Shown here: piece after piece, positions 1-5,934 of the stretch
How positions within the stretch are numbered: position 1 is the first letter of the stretch
How the letters are laid out: each line of letters begins with the position of its first letter
Source of the DNA: an uncultured Butyricicoccus sp.
GTDB lineage: Bacteria > Bacillota > Clostridia > Oscillospirales > Butyricicoccaceae
Direction: 5' to 3'
Length of the DNA: 8,846 nucleotides
Assembly (NCBI GenBank): GCA_947575935.1
Contig: CANPPM010000110.1
Location: forward strand, 1-8,846
Position numbers and translations under genes: made by a program
The notes under the pieces: generated by a model
Databases searched by the model: none
The model's input: only the letters and a program-made list of their open reading frames with translations
Told to the model about the DNA's origin: nothing

Positions 1-6
1 TAAAAT

Positions 7-414
7 TTAACGCTTGCTGAACTGCGGAGCGCGACGAGCCGCTTTGAGGCCGTATTTCTTTCTCTCTTTCATTCTGGGGTCGCGGGTCAGGAAGCCTGCG
101 GCCTTCAGTGCGGGGCGGTACTCTTCGGCGTTGGCCTGGAGCAGCGCGCGAGAGATTCCGTGGCGAATTGCACCGGCCTGGCCTGTGAAGCCGCCGCCGG
201 AAACGGTGCACTCAATATCAAATTTTGCATTGGTATTTGTAGCCTCCAGGGGCTGACGAACAATCAGCTTAAGGGTCTCGAGGCCAAAATAGTTGTCGAT
301 GGTACGGTTGTTGATCTTAATTTCACCGGTACCGCCAGGGAAAAGACGAACTCTGGCCACAGAGGACTTCCTTCTGCCGGTGCCGTAGAAATATGCTTTC
401 TTAGGGGTATACAT
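7..414 (-). CDS. rpsI: 30S ribosomal protein S9
   Basis: Encodes ribosomal protein S9 (uS9) of the small subunit, whose C-terminal tail reaches the P-site tRNA. The 135-residue translation has the family hallmarks: an N-terminal YGTGRRKSSVARVRL segment (residues 10-24), the glycine-rich SGGGFTGQAGAIRHGISRAL stretch in the middle, and the basic C-terminus ending RRAPQFSKR. Length is normal for bacteria. The ATG is preceded by an AAGGAGG ribosome binding site about 10 nt upstream. It lies 15 bp downstream of rplM in the same orientation, the usual L13-S9 pairing, so both should be co-transcribed from the promoter at 936-964. The stop is only 6 bp from the window edge, so any terminator lies outside. 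Very high confidence. Confidence 0.98.
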   Translation of the reverse strand: MYTPKKAYFYGTGRRKSSVARVRLFPGGTGEIKINNRTIDNYFGLETLKLIVRQPLEATNTNAKFDIECTVSGGGFTGQAGAIRHGISRALLQANAEEYRPALKAAGFLTRDPRMKERKKYGLKAARRAPQFSKR

Positions 415-429
415 AGGTCAAATTCCTCC

Positions 430-858
430 TTACTTGTCCCAGACTTCGGGCTTTTGCGCAGCGTTTTTGTGATCAGGCCCTCTGTAAATCTTCAAACGGG
501 TTGCAGAGTGACGTCCGATTGAATTTTTGGGCAGCATGCCCTTGACGGCGAGATGCATCGCGGTCTCCGGCTTCTCGGACATCATGGTCTTGTACTGCAC
601 TTCCTTCAGGCCGCCGACCCAGCCGGAATGGTGACGGTAATATTTCTGCTCGAGCTTTTTACCGGTCAAAACGGCCTTGTCCGCATTGACAATAATAACA
701 AAATCGCCGCAGTCGACGTGGGGGGTAAACTCGGGCTTGTGCTTGCCGCGCAGGAGCATTGCAGCGACCGCAGCGGTGCGGCCGAGCGGCTTGCCCGCGG
801 CATCCAGCACATACCACTTGCGTTCAAGTGTTTCTGCTTTTGCCATAAAAGTGGACAT
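430..858 (-). CDS. rplM: 50S ribosomal protein L13
   Basis: Encodes ribosomal protein L13 (uL13), an early-assembling large-subunit protein. The 142-residue translation shows the L13 pattern: an ERKWYVLDAAGKPLGRTA start, the central CGDFVIIVNADKAVLTGKK block, the YYRHHSGWVGGLK motif, and the C-terminal MLPKNSIGR followed by LKIYRGPDHKNAAQKPE. The chosen ATG (residue 1, MSTFMAK) is about 9 nt after GGAGG. The alternative Met at residue 5 is too far from that site. First gene of the rplM-rpsI operon, with a leader of roughly 70 nt from the predicted start point. I see no recognisable autoregulatory L13 leader structure, only A+T-rich sequence. Very high confidence. Confidence 0.98.
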   Translation of the reverse strand: MSTFMAKAETLERKWYVLDAAGKPLGRTAAVAAMLLRGKHKPEFTPHVDCGDFVIIVNADKAVLTGKKLEQKYYRHHSGWVGGLKEVQYKTMMSEKPETAMHLAVKGMLPKNSIGRHSATRLKIYRGPDHKNAAQKPEVWDK

Positions 859-896
859 GATTACTTTCCTCCATGTATTTTATTTTAAAATGATTG

Positions 897-979
897 CAAA
901 TTTCAGAAATTTCTAAATTCAAATGAACCTTACTTATTAAACCACACTAAAATCATAATGTCAACACAAATTTCAGAAA
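897..979. repeat. 13-bp direct repeat flanking the rplM promoter
   Basis: The 13-mer CAAATTTCAGAAA occurs at 897-909 and again at 967-979, a 70-bp offset, with the rplM -35/-10 boxes (936-964) between the copies. Identity is exact over 13 bases and A+T-rich. It could be a duplicated operator or chance in A+T-rich sequence. No function is assigned. Confidence 0.4.
936..964 (-). promoter_or_regulatory. Sigma-A promoter of rplM-rpsI
   Basis: Read on the minus strand: -35 TTGACA (959-964), 17-bp spacer, -10 TTTAAT (936-941). This is a perfect -35 and a 5/6 -10 at optimal spacing. Transcription should start near 929, giving a leader of about 70 nt to the rplM ATG. A strong promoter is expected for a ribosomal protein operon. 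Confidence 0.85.
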
Positions 980-1000
980 AATTGAGTTATCCAGGAGCAA

Positions 1001-1050
1001 ACTCTCTGATTCTCTTGTTTTCTCTTGTATACTCCTGATTGCTCTTGTCT
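1001..1050. repeat. Five imperfect 10-bp tandem repeats in helical phase
   Basis: Five consecutive 10-mers share a core: ACTCTCTGAT (1001), TCTCTTGTTT (1011), TCTCTTGTAT (1021), ACTCCTGATT (1031), GCTCTTGTCT (1041). Every unit has CTC at its second to fourth base, and a TG dinucleotide at or near positions 6-8. The complementary strand is purine-rich with CAAGAG cores. The array lies upstream of the rplM promoter, roughly -72 to -121 from the predicted start, and in the gap shared with the divergent fapA gene. A degenerate inverted partner, CCAGGAGCAA, sits at 991-1000. A 10-bp period places each unit on the same helix face. This suggests a multimer binding site or a bent segment, but that is inference. 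Confidence 0.55.
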
Positions 1051-1052
1051 AT

Positions 1053-1365
1053 TTTCAAAATTTTCAGGCGGGATGGGCCTGCCTTCCGGCAAAACATACC
1101 GTCCCAGAATGCATCATGCAGGCCGTAATAGGGGGCGGCGGCCCCAAAACAGCATCAAGCAGCATAGCATAGGGTATCGGTACTCGCGTACAGGGCTGGC
1201 AGCGAAAAGACGCTGCTGGCGCCAACTGCAGCACGGCGTTTGTCTTGGAGCCGTCCCGGCTTGTGCGGCGCTGTCCTACGGTATGGCGCGCTGATAAGGT
1301 TCGGACGGGAATGGCCGGCCATATGCGGATATGGCAAAATTGAACCCATTAAATTGGTAGGGTTT
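1053..1365. other. G+C-rich non-coding gap with several hairpins
   Basis: About 310 bp with no gene I can support. The short open frames here lack a ribosome binding site and resemble no family I know. Local inverted repeats are GGCCTGC/GCAGGCC (1076-1082 with 1118-1124), GCAGCG/CGCTGC around a 6-nt loop (1199-1216, extendable to 9 bp with G-U pairs), AGCCG/CGGCT around a 3-nt loop (1249-1261), and the perfect 12-bp palindrome ATGGCCGGCCAT (1311-1322). The stretch is visibly richer in G+C than the promoter regions on either side. It could be a decayed gene or a structured RNA, and I see no clear promoter into it. Confidence 0.4.
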
Positions 1366-1398
1366 ACTCTTGAAAGAGTCGTTTGCGCAGTATATAAT
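1366..1398 (+). promoter_or_regulatory. Promoter of the fapA-cheX-cheY unit with inverted repeat over -35
   Basis: -35 TTGAAA (1370-1375), 17-bp spacer, -10 TATAAT (1393-1398). The -35 box sits inside a perfect inverted repeat, ACTCTT-GA-AAGAGT (1366-1379), a natural position for a repressor operator. Predicted start is near 1405, about 48 nt before the fapA ATG. The promoter is well supported. The operator role is inference. Confidence 0.75.
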
Positions 1399-1452
1399 AA
1401 AGAAAAAGAGAGAGCATTTTAATGTGGTCTGATGAGGGGAGGCGTTGTAACA

Positions 1453-3147
1453 ATGGCATTTAAGAAATCATTTTTATCCCGGTTGTTCACATCCAGACAG
1501 GGCGAAGAACCCGAGGCGCAGCCCGCCCCCCAGCAAACTGAGATAGAACCGGCAGCAGCTGACGATGCCGCTGCCTTCCAGGATTCGCTGCTTGCGCTGC
1601 CGGAGGGGCATGCGCTTAGCCAACTGTACGACCTTTGGGTCCGCGAAGCCGGTTGGCAGCCGCCGCCCAAGCTTCAACTGGAGGATCCTGGCGTTCTGCC
1701 CGACGGCTGGCTTTCCAAGGAGCTGGAACGGCTACAGACGGCCATTACCAGCGCGTCTGCAGCGCGGCTCTCCATCCTTCAGGAAAAAAGGGAGCCTGAT
1801 GCGCCGGCGCCGGTACTCGACGCCGAACCATGGTTCTTCCTTTCCGCCGACCGGCTGGCCGCATGGATGCTGATTTTTCCGCCCATGGGCGGCGGCGCGC
1901 CGCTCAGTAGGGAAATCCTGGACCGGCGGTTGAAAGAGAATGAACTTTGTTTCGGTTTGGACCAGGCGCTGCTGGAACGGCTGCCCGGGGAGAAGGAGTA
2001 TTGCCTCCGTCTTTTCCTGCTGGCGCGTGGACAGCCTGCGTCAGACGGTAAGGATGGACGCATCGTCGATTTCTTTGCCCGTATCGTTGAGAAAGAGATC
2101 AAGGCAGACGAATTTGGGCAGGTGGACTATGCTGCGCTGAGCAGCGTTCAGAATGCGAACAAGGGGGATGCCATCTGTCAGCTGATTCCCCACACCGAAG
2201 GGGAACCGGGCACAACGGTGCAGGGCAAAGAGATCCCTGCAAAAAGCGGGAAAAAAGCGGTGCTTCCTCAGGGGCGCAATACGGAACCCAACGAGGACGG
2301 TACCAAACTGCTTGCCTCGCAGGATGGCCATGTGGAGTTCACCGGCCGGAGCTTTCAGGTAAAATCCGTCTTGGATATTCCAGGCAACGTCGACTTTTCG
2401 ACCGGCAACATCAATTTCCTCGGAGATGTCCATGTTCATGGGGACGTGTGCACCGGGTTTACCGTGCGCGCAGTCGGGAACGTTCGGGTAGACGGTGTGA
2501 TTGAAGGCGCCGTTGAAGCGGGCGGAGATCTTGTTGTGGGAAAGGGGATCCTGGGCGGTCAGCAGATTATCCGCGCCCATCGAAACATTTTTGCAAAATA
2601 TATGGAAAACAGTCGCGTTCATGCGCGGGAGAACCTGCAGACCGACTGTATCGTAAATTGTGATGTGTTCAGCGATGGCACAATACAAGTCTGTACCGGT
2701 CGCGGTACTATCATCGGCGGCAGGGTCAGCGCCGGCCAGGGGATCAGTGCGAAGATTGTCGGTTCCAAATCCGAGAGCCTCACAACAATTATATTGGGCG
2801 GCCTTCCCTGTGCAGAATACGAACGGGAGCTCCTGCTGCGTGAGACCGAAGCGCTGGAAGAGGAGCAGAAAAAACTGGAAAATCAGCCTGACGGTCCGGC
2901 TAAGATCAGCCGCTTGTCCAAAAACCGAATGAAGATTTCGGTCAACCGCATTAAGCTGGACAAGATGGACAAAGATTTGGCCGCGCTGCAGGAGGCGTTG
3001 GAAGGAATGGGAAAAGCCCGGCTGGAGTGCGGCATAGCTTATGCGGGCACGGAAATCTTTATTAACGGCAAGAACCTTCGGCTGACCCGGGAAACGCACA
3101 AGTGCATTGCCCGGCTGTCTGACGATGGAGAGATCCGCCTGTTTTAA
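1453..3147 (+). CDS. FapA family (DUF342) beta-helix protein
   Basis: A 564-residue member of the FapA (flagellar assembly protein A, DUF342) family. The start is the ATG at 1453 (MAFKKSF), 10 nt after AGGGGAGG; an in-frame ATG at 1432 precedes that site and is unlikely. Residues 1-16 are basic and amphipathic, followed by an Ala/Pro/Glu/Gln-rich linker (17-45) and a variable region to about 200. The family core follows: RIVDFF (203-208), VDYAAL, then NKGDAICQLIPHTEGEPG (236-253) and a Gly/Asn/Val-rich right-handed beta-helix (about 308-440) with repeating GNV/GDV turns. A charged coiled coil spans about 455-520, with a small beta-rich C-terminus. No membrane span or signal peptide. FapA proteins are linked to polar flagellation in Vibrio, but many clostridial homologues have no known role. 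The CheX and CheY genes downstream suggest a phospho-signalling link. Family assignment is firm, function open. Confidence 0.88.
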   Translation: MAFKKSFLSRLFTSRQGEEPEAQPAPQQTEIEPAAADDAAAFQDSLLALPEGHALSQLYDLWVREAGWQPPPKLQLEDPGVLPDGWLSKELERLQTAITSASAARLSILQEKREPDAPAPVLDAEPWFFLSADRLAAWMLIFPPMGGGAPLSREILDRRLKENELCFGLDQALLERLPGEKEYCLRLFLLARGQPASDGKDGRIVDFFARIVEKEIKADEFGQVDYAALSSVQNANKGDAICQLIPHTEGEPGTTVQGKEIPAKSGKKAVLPQGRNTEPNEDGTKLLASQDGHVEFTGRSFQVKSVLDIPGNVDFSTGNINFLGDVHVHGDVCTGFTVRAVGNVRVDGVIEGAVEAGGDLVVGKGILGGQQIIRAHRNIFAKYMENSRVHARENLQTDCIVNCDVFSDGTIQVCTGRGTIIGGRVSAGQGISAKIVGSKSESLTTIILGGLPCAEYERELLLRETEALEEEQKKLENQPDGPAKISRLSKNRMKISVNRIKLDKMDKDLAALQEALEGMGKARLECGIAYAGTEIFINGKNLRLTRETHKCIARLSDDGEIRLF

Positions 3148-3201
3148 CCCGGTTCTCTCCCATACACACCGCAGCGTTTCGACAGAAAGGGGAATCCAAC
3201 T

Positions 3202-3672
3202 ATGAATACCACGATGTCTCTCAAAACGCTTGAGGAAGTCTTGGATTTGGTTACCCGTGATGTGACCAGACGCGCTACTGGAATTTCCCTGTTTGAGGGC
3301 GGCCAAACACCAAAGGGAACGCTCTATACCGTCTACGCGGAATTTAACCGCGGGTATCATACCGGCGTTTCCCTGTGCGCTGACGCCTCGCTGTTCACCC
3401 GGCTGACCCGCCATATGATGCAAGCTGACAAGGTTTCTCCGCAGGATATAGAAGACTTCTCCAAAGAATATTTTAACGTGTTGTGCGGTCAGATCGCAGT
3501 TGGCATCTTCCGGGTCACCCGGGTCGCTCTCCGGTTCACGACCCCCGCTTTTTGTCGTGGGCGTTATGTGCCGGCAGGCCATGACGAGTATTTTATCCTT
3601 CGCTATATCAGCGATGCGCAGGAAAATGCGCAGTTATCGTATCATACCCCATCCGGCGCTTCGCCGCAATAA
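3202..3672 (+). CDS. CheX-like CheY-P phosphatase
   Basis: A 156-residue cytoplasmic protein of the CheC/CheX/FliY phosphatase family, CheX-like by size and single active-site motif. CheX enzymes dephosphorylate CheY-P using a Glu and an Asn in an E-x-x-N motif on one helix. Here EYFN (residues 89-92) is followed by a conserved-type Gly (residue 96), the usual arrangement. A predicted beta pair before it (about 40-60), a helix at 61-74, and PAFCRGRYV after it (115-123, like the P-x-V-x-G of the family) fit the fold. No second E-x-x-N motif is seen, as in CheX rather than CheC. The start follows AGAAAGGGG by about 9 nt. It lies 54 bp after fapA with no terminator between, and upstream of a CheY-type receiver, its presumed substrate. 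Symbol withheld because orthology to chemotaxis cheX is unproven. Confidence 0.75.
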   Translation: MNTTMSLKTLEEVLDLVTRDVTRRATGISLFEGGQTPKGTLYTVYAEFNRGYHTGVSLCADASLFTRLTRHMMQADKVSPQDIEDFSKEYFNVLCGQIAVGIFRVTRVALRFTTPAFCRGRYVPAGHDEYFILRYISDAQENAQLSYHTPSGASPQ

Positions 3673-3830
3673 ACAGGCCCTAGGCCGGGCGCCCCCGAGA
3701 TTTGTTTATAAGATGACCCATCCGAATCAAACGGCGTTCCGCCTATCGCTATATTGCTGCGAAAAAAACGGAGATACCCAAAATCCCTTATGCATGGGAA
3801 GATATAAGAATATGAAAGGAGCAGAAACGG

Positions 3831-4193
3831 ATGAAAAAGCGTCTTATGATTGTCGATGACTCCCGCGTGCTCGAAATCCAGCTTGAAAAACTTTTGGAGG
3901 ATACCGACTTTCAAATCGCAGCCTATTGCAAAAATGGAGAAGAGGCAATCGCCCTGTACGATATGATCGCGCCCGATCTCGTAACGATGGATATCCTGAT
4001 GCCGGGGCTCGACGGGTTGGAGACTGCGCGGGCAATTTTGGAGGAGCATCCTGATGCCAGGATCGTTATGGTCTCTTCGCTGGGTTACGATGATACCATG
4101 GCCGAGGCCAACGAGATCGGCGCAAAGGGCTTCATTTGCAAGCCCTTCAAACGCGGCGCTTTGCTGACGGCGCTGGAAAACGCATTGGCATAA
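3831..4193 (+). CDS. Stand-alone CheY-type response regulator
   Basis: A 120-residue single receiver domain with no output domain. The full phosphorylation site is present: acidic pair D9-D10, phospho-acceptor D54 (in VTMDILMPGLDG), switch Ser S82 in MVSSLG, aromatic switch position F101 (Tyr in E. coli CheY) and K104 in the KPF motif. It is therefore expected to be phosphorylated and to signal by protein-protein contact. The GAKGFICKPF ending is typical of clostridial CheY. The start follows AAAGGAG by 9 nt. It lies 158 bp after the CheX-like gene without an obvious terminator, and no strong promoter was found in that gap. No cognate histidine kinase is in the window. Likely partners are the CheX-like phosphatase and possibly the FapA protein; this is inferred from neighbourhood. 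Confidence 0.92.
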   Translation: MKKRLMIVDDSRVLEIQLEKLLEDTDFQIAAYCKNGEEAIALYDMIAPDLVTMDILMPGLDGLETARAILEEHPDARIVMVSSLGYDDTMAEANEIGAKGFICKPFKRGALLTALENALA

Positions 4194-4219
4194 CACCGGC
4201 CGCCCTGCACGGCCGGTGT
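4193..4219 (+). terminator. Terminator-like hairpin after the cheY-type gene
   Basis: Perfect 10-bp stem ACACCGGCCG (4193-4202) / CGGCCGGTGT (4210-4219) with a 7-nt loop, starting in the last base of the stop codon. The stem is very stable, but the following bases are CTTCCC rather than a T-run. It may be a weak or factor-assisted terminator, or an mRNA 3'-end stabiliser. Confidence 0.6.
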
Positions 4220-4417
4220 CTTCCCGGCTGCTGTCTGCTTTCGAATACGGGGCATGGATAAACCGCGCAGCCGGTACATATGATACAGCGATGCAGGCGG
4301 CAGCGAAAGCTGCCTCTTCATTTGTGCAGCGTTTGTTCTGCCATTCTCGTTTTCCTCACCGCCCGACGGCCCTGCGGAAACCCGGCGCAGACGCCCCCGC
4401 TTTGTCAAAAGAAAAAT
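4220..4417. other. Non-coding gap before the 116-residue gene
   Basis: No gene with a credible start is seen. A GTG-initiated frame across it has no ribosome binding site and no recognisable product. The only notable structure is a 6-bp stem GGCAGC/GCTGCC closed by a GAAA tetraloop (4299-4314). It could belong to a structured transcript, but there is no T-run or clear promoter beside it. Confidence 0.4.
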
Positions 4418-4446
4418 TTGACGAAGAAAGGGTTATGATGTATAAT
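4418..4446 (+). promoter_or_regulatory. Strong sigma-A promoter of the 116-residue gene
   Basis: -35 TTGACG (4418-4423), 17-bp spacer, perfect -10 TATAAT (4441-4446). Predicted start near 4453, giving a leader of about 44 nt to the ATG at 4497. This start point also argues against the upstream in-frame ATG at 4455. Confidence 0.85.
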
Positions 4447-4496
4447 GAAAAAAGATGCTGAAACCTATTGATTTTTGCAAAGGAGCGAATATACTT

Positions 4497-4847
4497 ATGA
4501 GCGAGAACACTTTAACCCTGCCTGTACCTGCCGAGATGCACGCCCGTGCCATCAAGCCGCCTATGAACCGCAGCGCTGTGGATCTTTATACCGACGTTCT
4601 GCGCTGTCTGAACGCCTCTGATGGCCGCTGGTCGTCGGAACGCGACTTTTTCGGCATTGAGACCTCGGAATACACCGCAATCATGATTCGTCCCGGTACT
4701 TCCAAGGAAGAGGTCGACAGCGTTGTTGCCCGCTTGCGTGAAACCGGCTATTATGTGGATGACAGCTGCCCGGAGTGGGCCGAGGTCAAAATCCCCACTG
4801 TGATTTACGTCAGCTGGAATCCGCTGGTGATTGAAGCGGGCAAATAA
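4497..4847 (+). CDS. Hypothetical 116-residue cytoplasmic protein
   Basis: I do not recognise this protein. The start chosen is the ATG at 4497 (MSENTL), 11 nt after AAGGAG. An in-frame ATG at 4455 lies almost on the predicted transcription start and has no ribosome binding site. The protein is soluble with no signal peptide or membrane segment. A loose, Pro-rich N-terminus (1-25) is followed by a likely helix (26-40), a strand around YTAIMIRP (59-66), a helix (69-83, SKEEVDSVVARLRETG) and a final strand region with Trp/Tyr/Pro residues (93-112). A helix-strand-helix-strand order would suit a small alpha/beta binding domain, but this is a by-eye prediction. Codon use matches its neighbours. 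It has its own strong promoter and a second promoter follows it, so it is probably monocistronic. Confidence 0.8.
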   Translation: MSENTLTLPVPAEMHARAIKPPMNRSAVDLYTDVLRCLNASDGRWSSERDFFGIETSEYTAIMIRPGTSKEEVDSVVARLRETGYYVDDSCPEWAEVKIPTVIYVSWNPLVIEAGK

Positions 4848-4910
4848 GCGCCCTTCCATTGCCGGTTCCAAACCATGCTGCTGTTGTCGAACGTTTCCGA
4901 AAAGATCCGG

Positions 4911-4939
4911 TTGACTTTTCGGCCGGCATCTGTTATCCT
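4911..4939 (+). promoter_or_regulatory. Promoter of the PepSY-domain gene
   Basis: -35 TTGACT (4911-4916), 17-bp spacer, -10 TATCCT (4934-4939). The -35 is 5/6 and the -10 is 4/6 at optimal spacing. Predicted start near 4946, leaving a leader of about 90 nt. Confidence 0.6.
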
Positions 4940-5037
4940 GAGCCTGAACGATGCGCATACCGGCTGGGCATGCAGGCTGTTTCGGACGATGCATCCAGGC
5001 CACAGCGCCGGAATTGATGAAAAGGAGTATTTTGACC

Positions 5038-5811
5038 ATGAATAAAGAGCGCTTTCAGGGAATGATTGCTGGCATTGCCGTGACCGCTTTGATTGCCGGT
5101 TTCAGCGCCTCTGCCTTTGCGGCTAACCGCAGCATCACGGTCTCAGACGGCATCCGTGTGGTGCTTAATGGGCAGACATTTCAGCCCAAGGACGGAAACG
5201 GCGCCCCTGTCGATCTGTTCTCCTATAATGGAACGATTTATGCGCCGGTTCGGGCGATTTGTGAGGCCGCCGGTATGGATGTTTCTTATGACAGCAAGAC
5301 CCAGACCGCGACCATTACGGCTGCCGGCAAGACACAGGCGTCTTCGCAGCCCGCTGCAGAATCCCAGCAGACCGATTCCGCACTGATTGATGAGGAGGCC
5401 GCCAAAAAGGCTGCGCTTGACCATGCAAAAGTCAGTGCTGAGAATGCTGTATTCACTGAAATGAAACTGTCAAAGGGCTTTGGGACGGCGCATTACGATT
5501 TGGAATTCCATAGCGGAAATACCGAGTATGAATATGAGATCGACGCTATAACCGGCAGGGTCCTGAAATTTGAGCAATCGTATCAGGATCACTATCAAGT
5601 TCAGAAGACGACCAGCGGTACCATTTCGGCAGAACGCGCAAAAGAAATTGCGCTGCAGCGCGCTCCCGGTGCGACCATCACAAAGTGTGAACTGGACACG
5701 GATGACGGCCTTCGGATCTATGAGCTCGATCTGAAAAGCGGTTTCACCAAATATGAATGTGAAATAGACGCCTCCACCGGAGATGTGCTCAAATGGGAAG
5801 TCGACGACTAA
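5038..5811 (+). CDS. Secreted copper-amine-oxidase-N-like and double PepSY protein
   Basis: A 257-residue exported protein. The ATG at 5038 follows AAAAGGAG by 10 nt. Residues 1-28 are a signal peptide: charged MNKER, hydrophobic core from about residue 9 to 22, and AFA|A cleavage after residue 28, with no lipobox Cys. Residues 33-94 resemble the copper amine oxidase N-terminal-like (stalk) domain common in clostridial surface proteins, with the typical IYAPVRAICEAAGMDVSYD segment (67-85). A Gln/Ser/Ala linker (98-114) leads to two PepSY domains, about 116-180 and 195-257. Their ends match closely (YEIDAITGRVLKFE and CEIDASTGDVLKWE), so they are an internal duplication. PepSY domains are thought to bind or inhibit peptidases in the envelope. 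The substrate here is unknown. No transmembrane or sorting signal at the C-terminus, so it is probably released or non-covalently bound. Confidence 0.88.
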   Translation: MNKERFQGMIAGIAVTALIAGFSASAFAANRSITVSDGIRVVLNGQTFQPKDGNGAPVDLFSYNGTIYAPVRAICEAAGMDVSYDSKTQTATITAAGKTQASSQPAAESQQTDSALIDEEAAKKAALDHAKVSAENAVFTEMKLSKGFGTAHYDLEFHSGNTEYEYEIDAITGRVLKFEQSYQDHYQVQKTTSGTISAERAKEIALQRAPGATITKCELDTDDGLRIYELDLKSGFTKYECEIDASTGDVLKWEVDD

Positions 5812-5886
5812 ACGGAGCGTTCTTTTCCATACCGGCGCGGCGCTGCCGCCGCTGCTTTCTATCCTTGAAAAATCAGACATAATAAA

Positions 5887-5933
5887 TTCCCGCAGAGGAT
5901 GCAGTAATTTACCATCCTTTGCGGGAACTTTTT
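5887..5933 (+). terminator. Intrinsic terminator of the PepSY gene
   Basis: 15-bp stem with one G-U pair, TTCCCGCAGAGGATG (5887-5901) / CATCCTTTGCGGGAA (5913-5927), an 11-nt loop, then CTTTTT. On the minus strand the stem is followed by TTTATTAT, so it may also stop transcription arriving from the convergent RraA-family gene. Confidence 0.92.
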
Positions 5934-5934
5934 G

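Noticed and set aside
984..998. Possible DnaA box (TTATCCAGG) near 988
   Set aside because: Two mismatches to TTATCCACA, and no cluster of boxes or origin genes nearby.
1001..1050. CRISPR-like array
   Set aside because: The units are only 10 bp, imperfect and contiguous with no spacers, so this is a short tandem repeat.
1025..1294. An 89-codon plus-strand frame in the rplM-fapA gap
   Set aside because: The sequence is low in hydrophobic order and rich in Arg/Cys. No ribosome binding site precedes it and it resembles no family. Treated as non-coding.
1432..1452. Upstream in-frame ATG for the FapA gene
   Set aside because: It precedes the ribosome binding site. The ATG at 1453 has the right 10-nt spacing.
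2041..3582. A 513-codon open frame on the minus strand, antisense to the FapA and CheX genes
   Set aside because: It overlaps two well-supported family genes, has no ribosome binding site or promoter, and its product resembles nothing I know. It is best explained as a reading-frame shadow of G+C-rich codons.
4216..4461. A GTG-initiated 81-codon frame between the cheY-type gene and the 116-residue gene
   Set aside because: It begins inside the hairpin stem, lacks a ribosome binding site, and runs through the strong promoter of the next gene.
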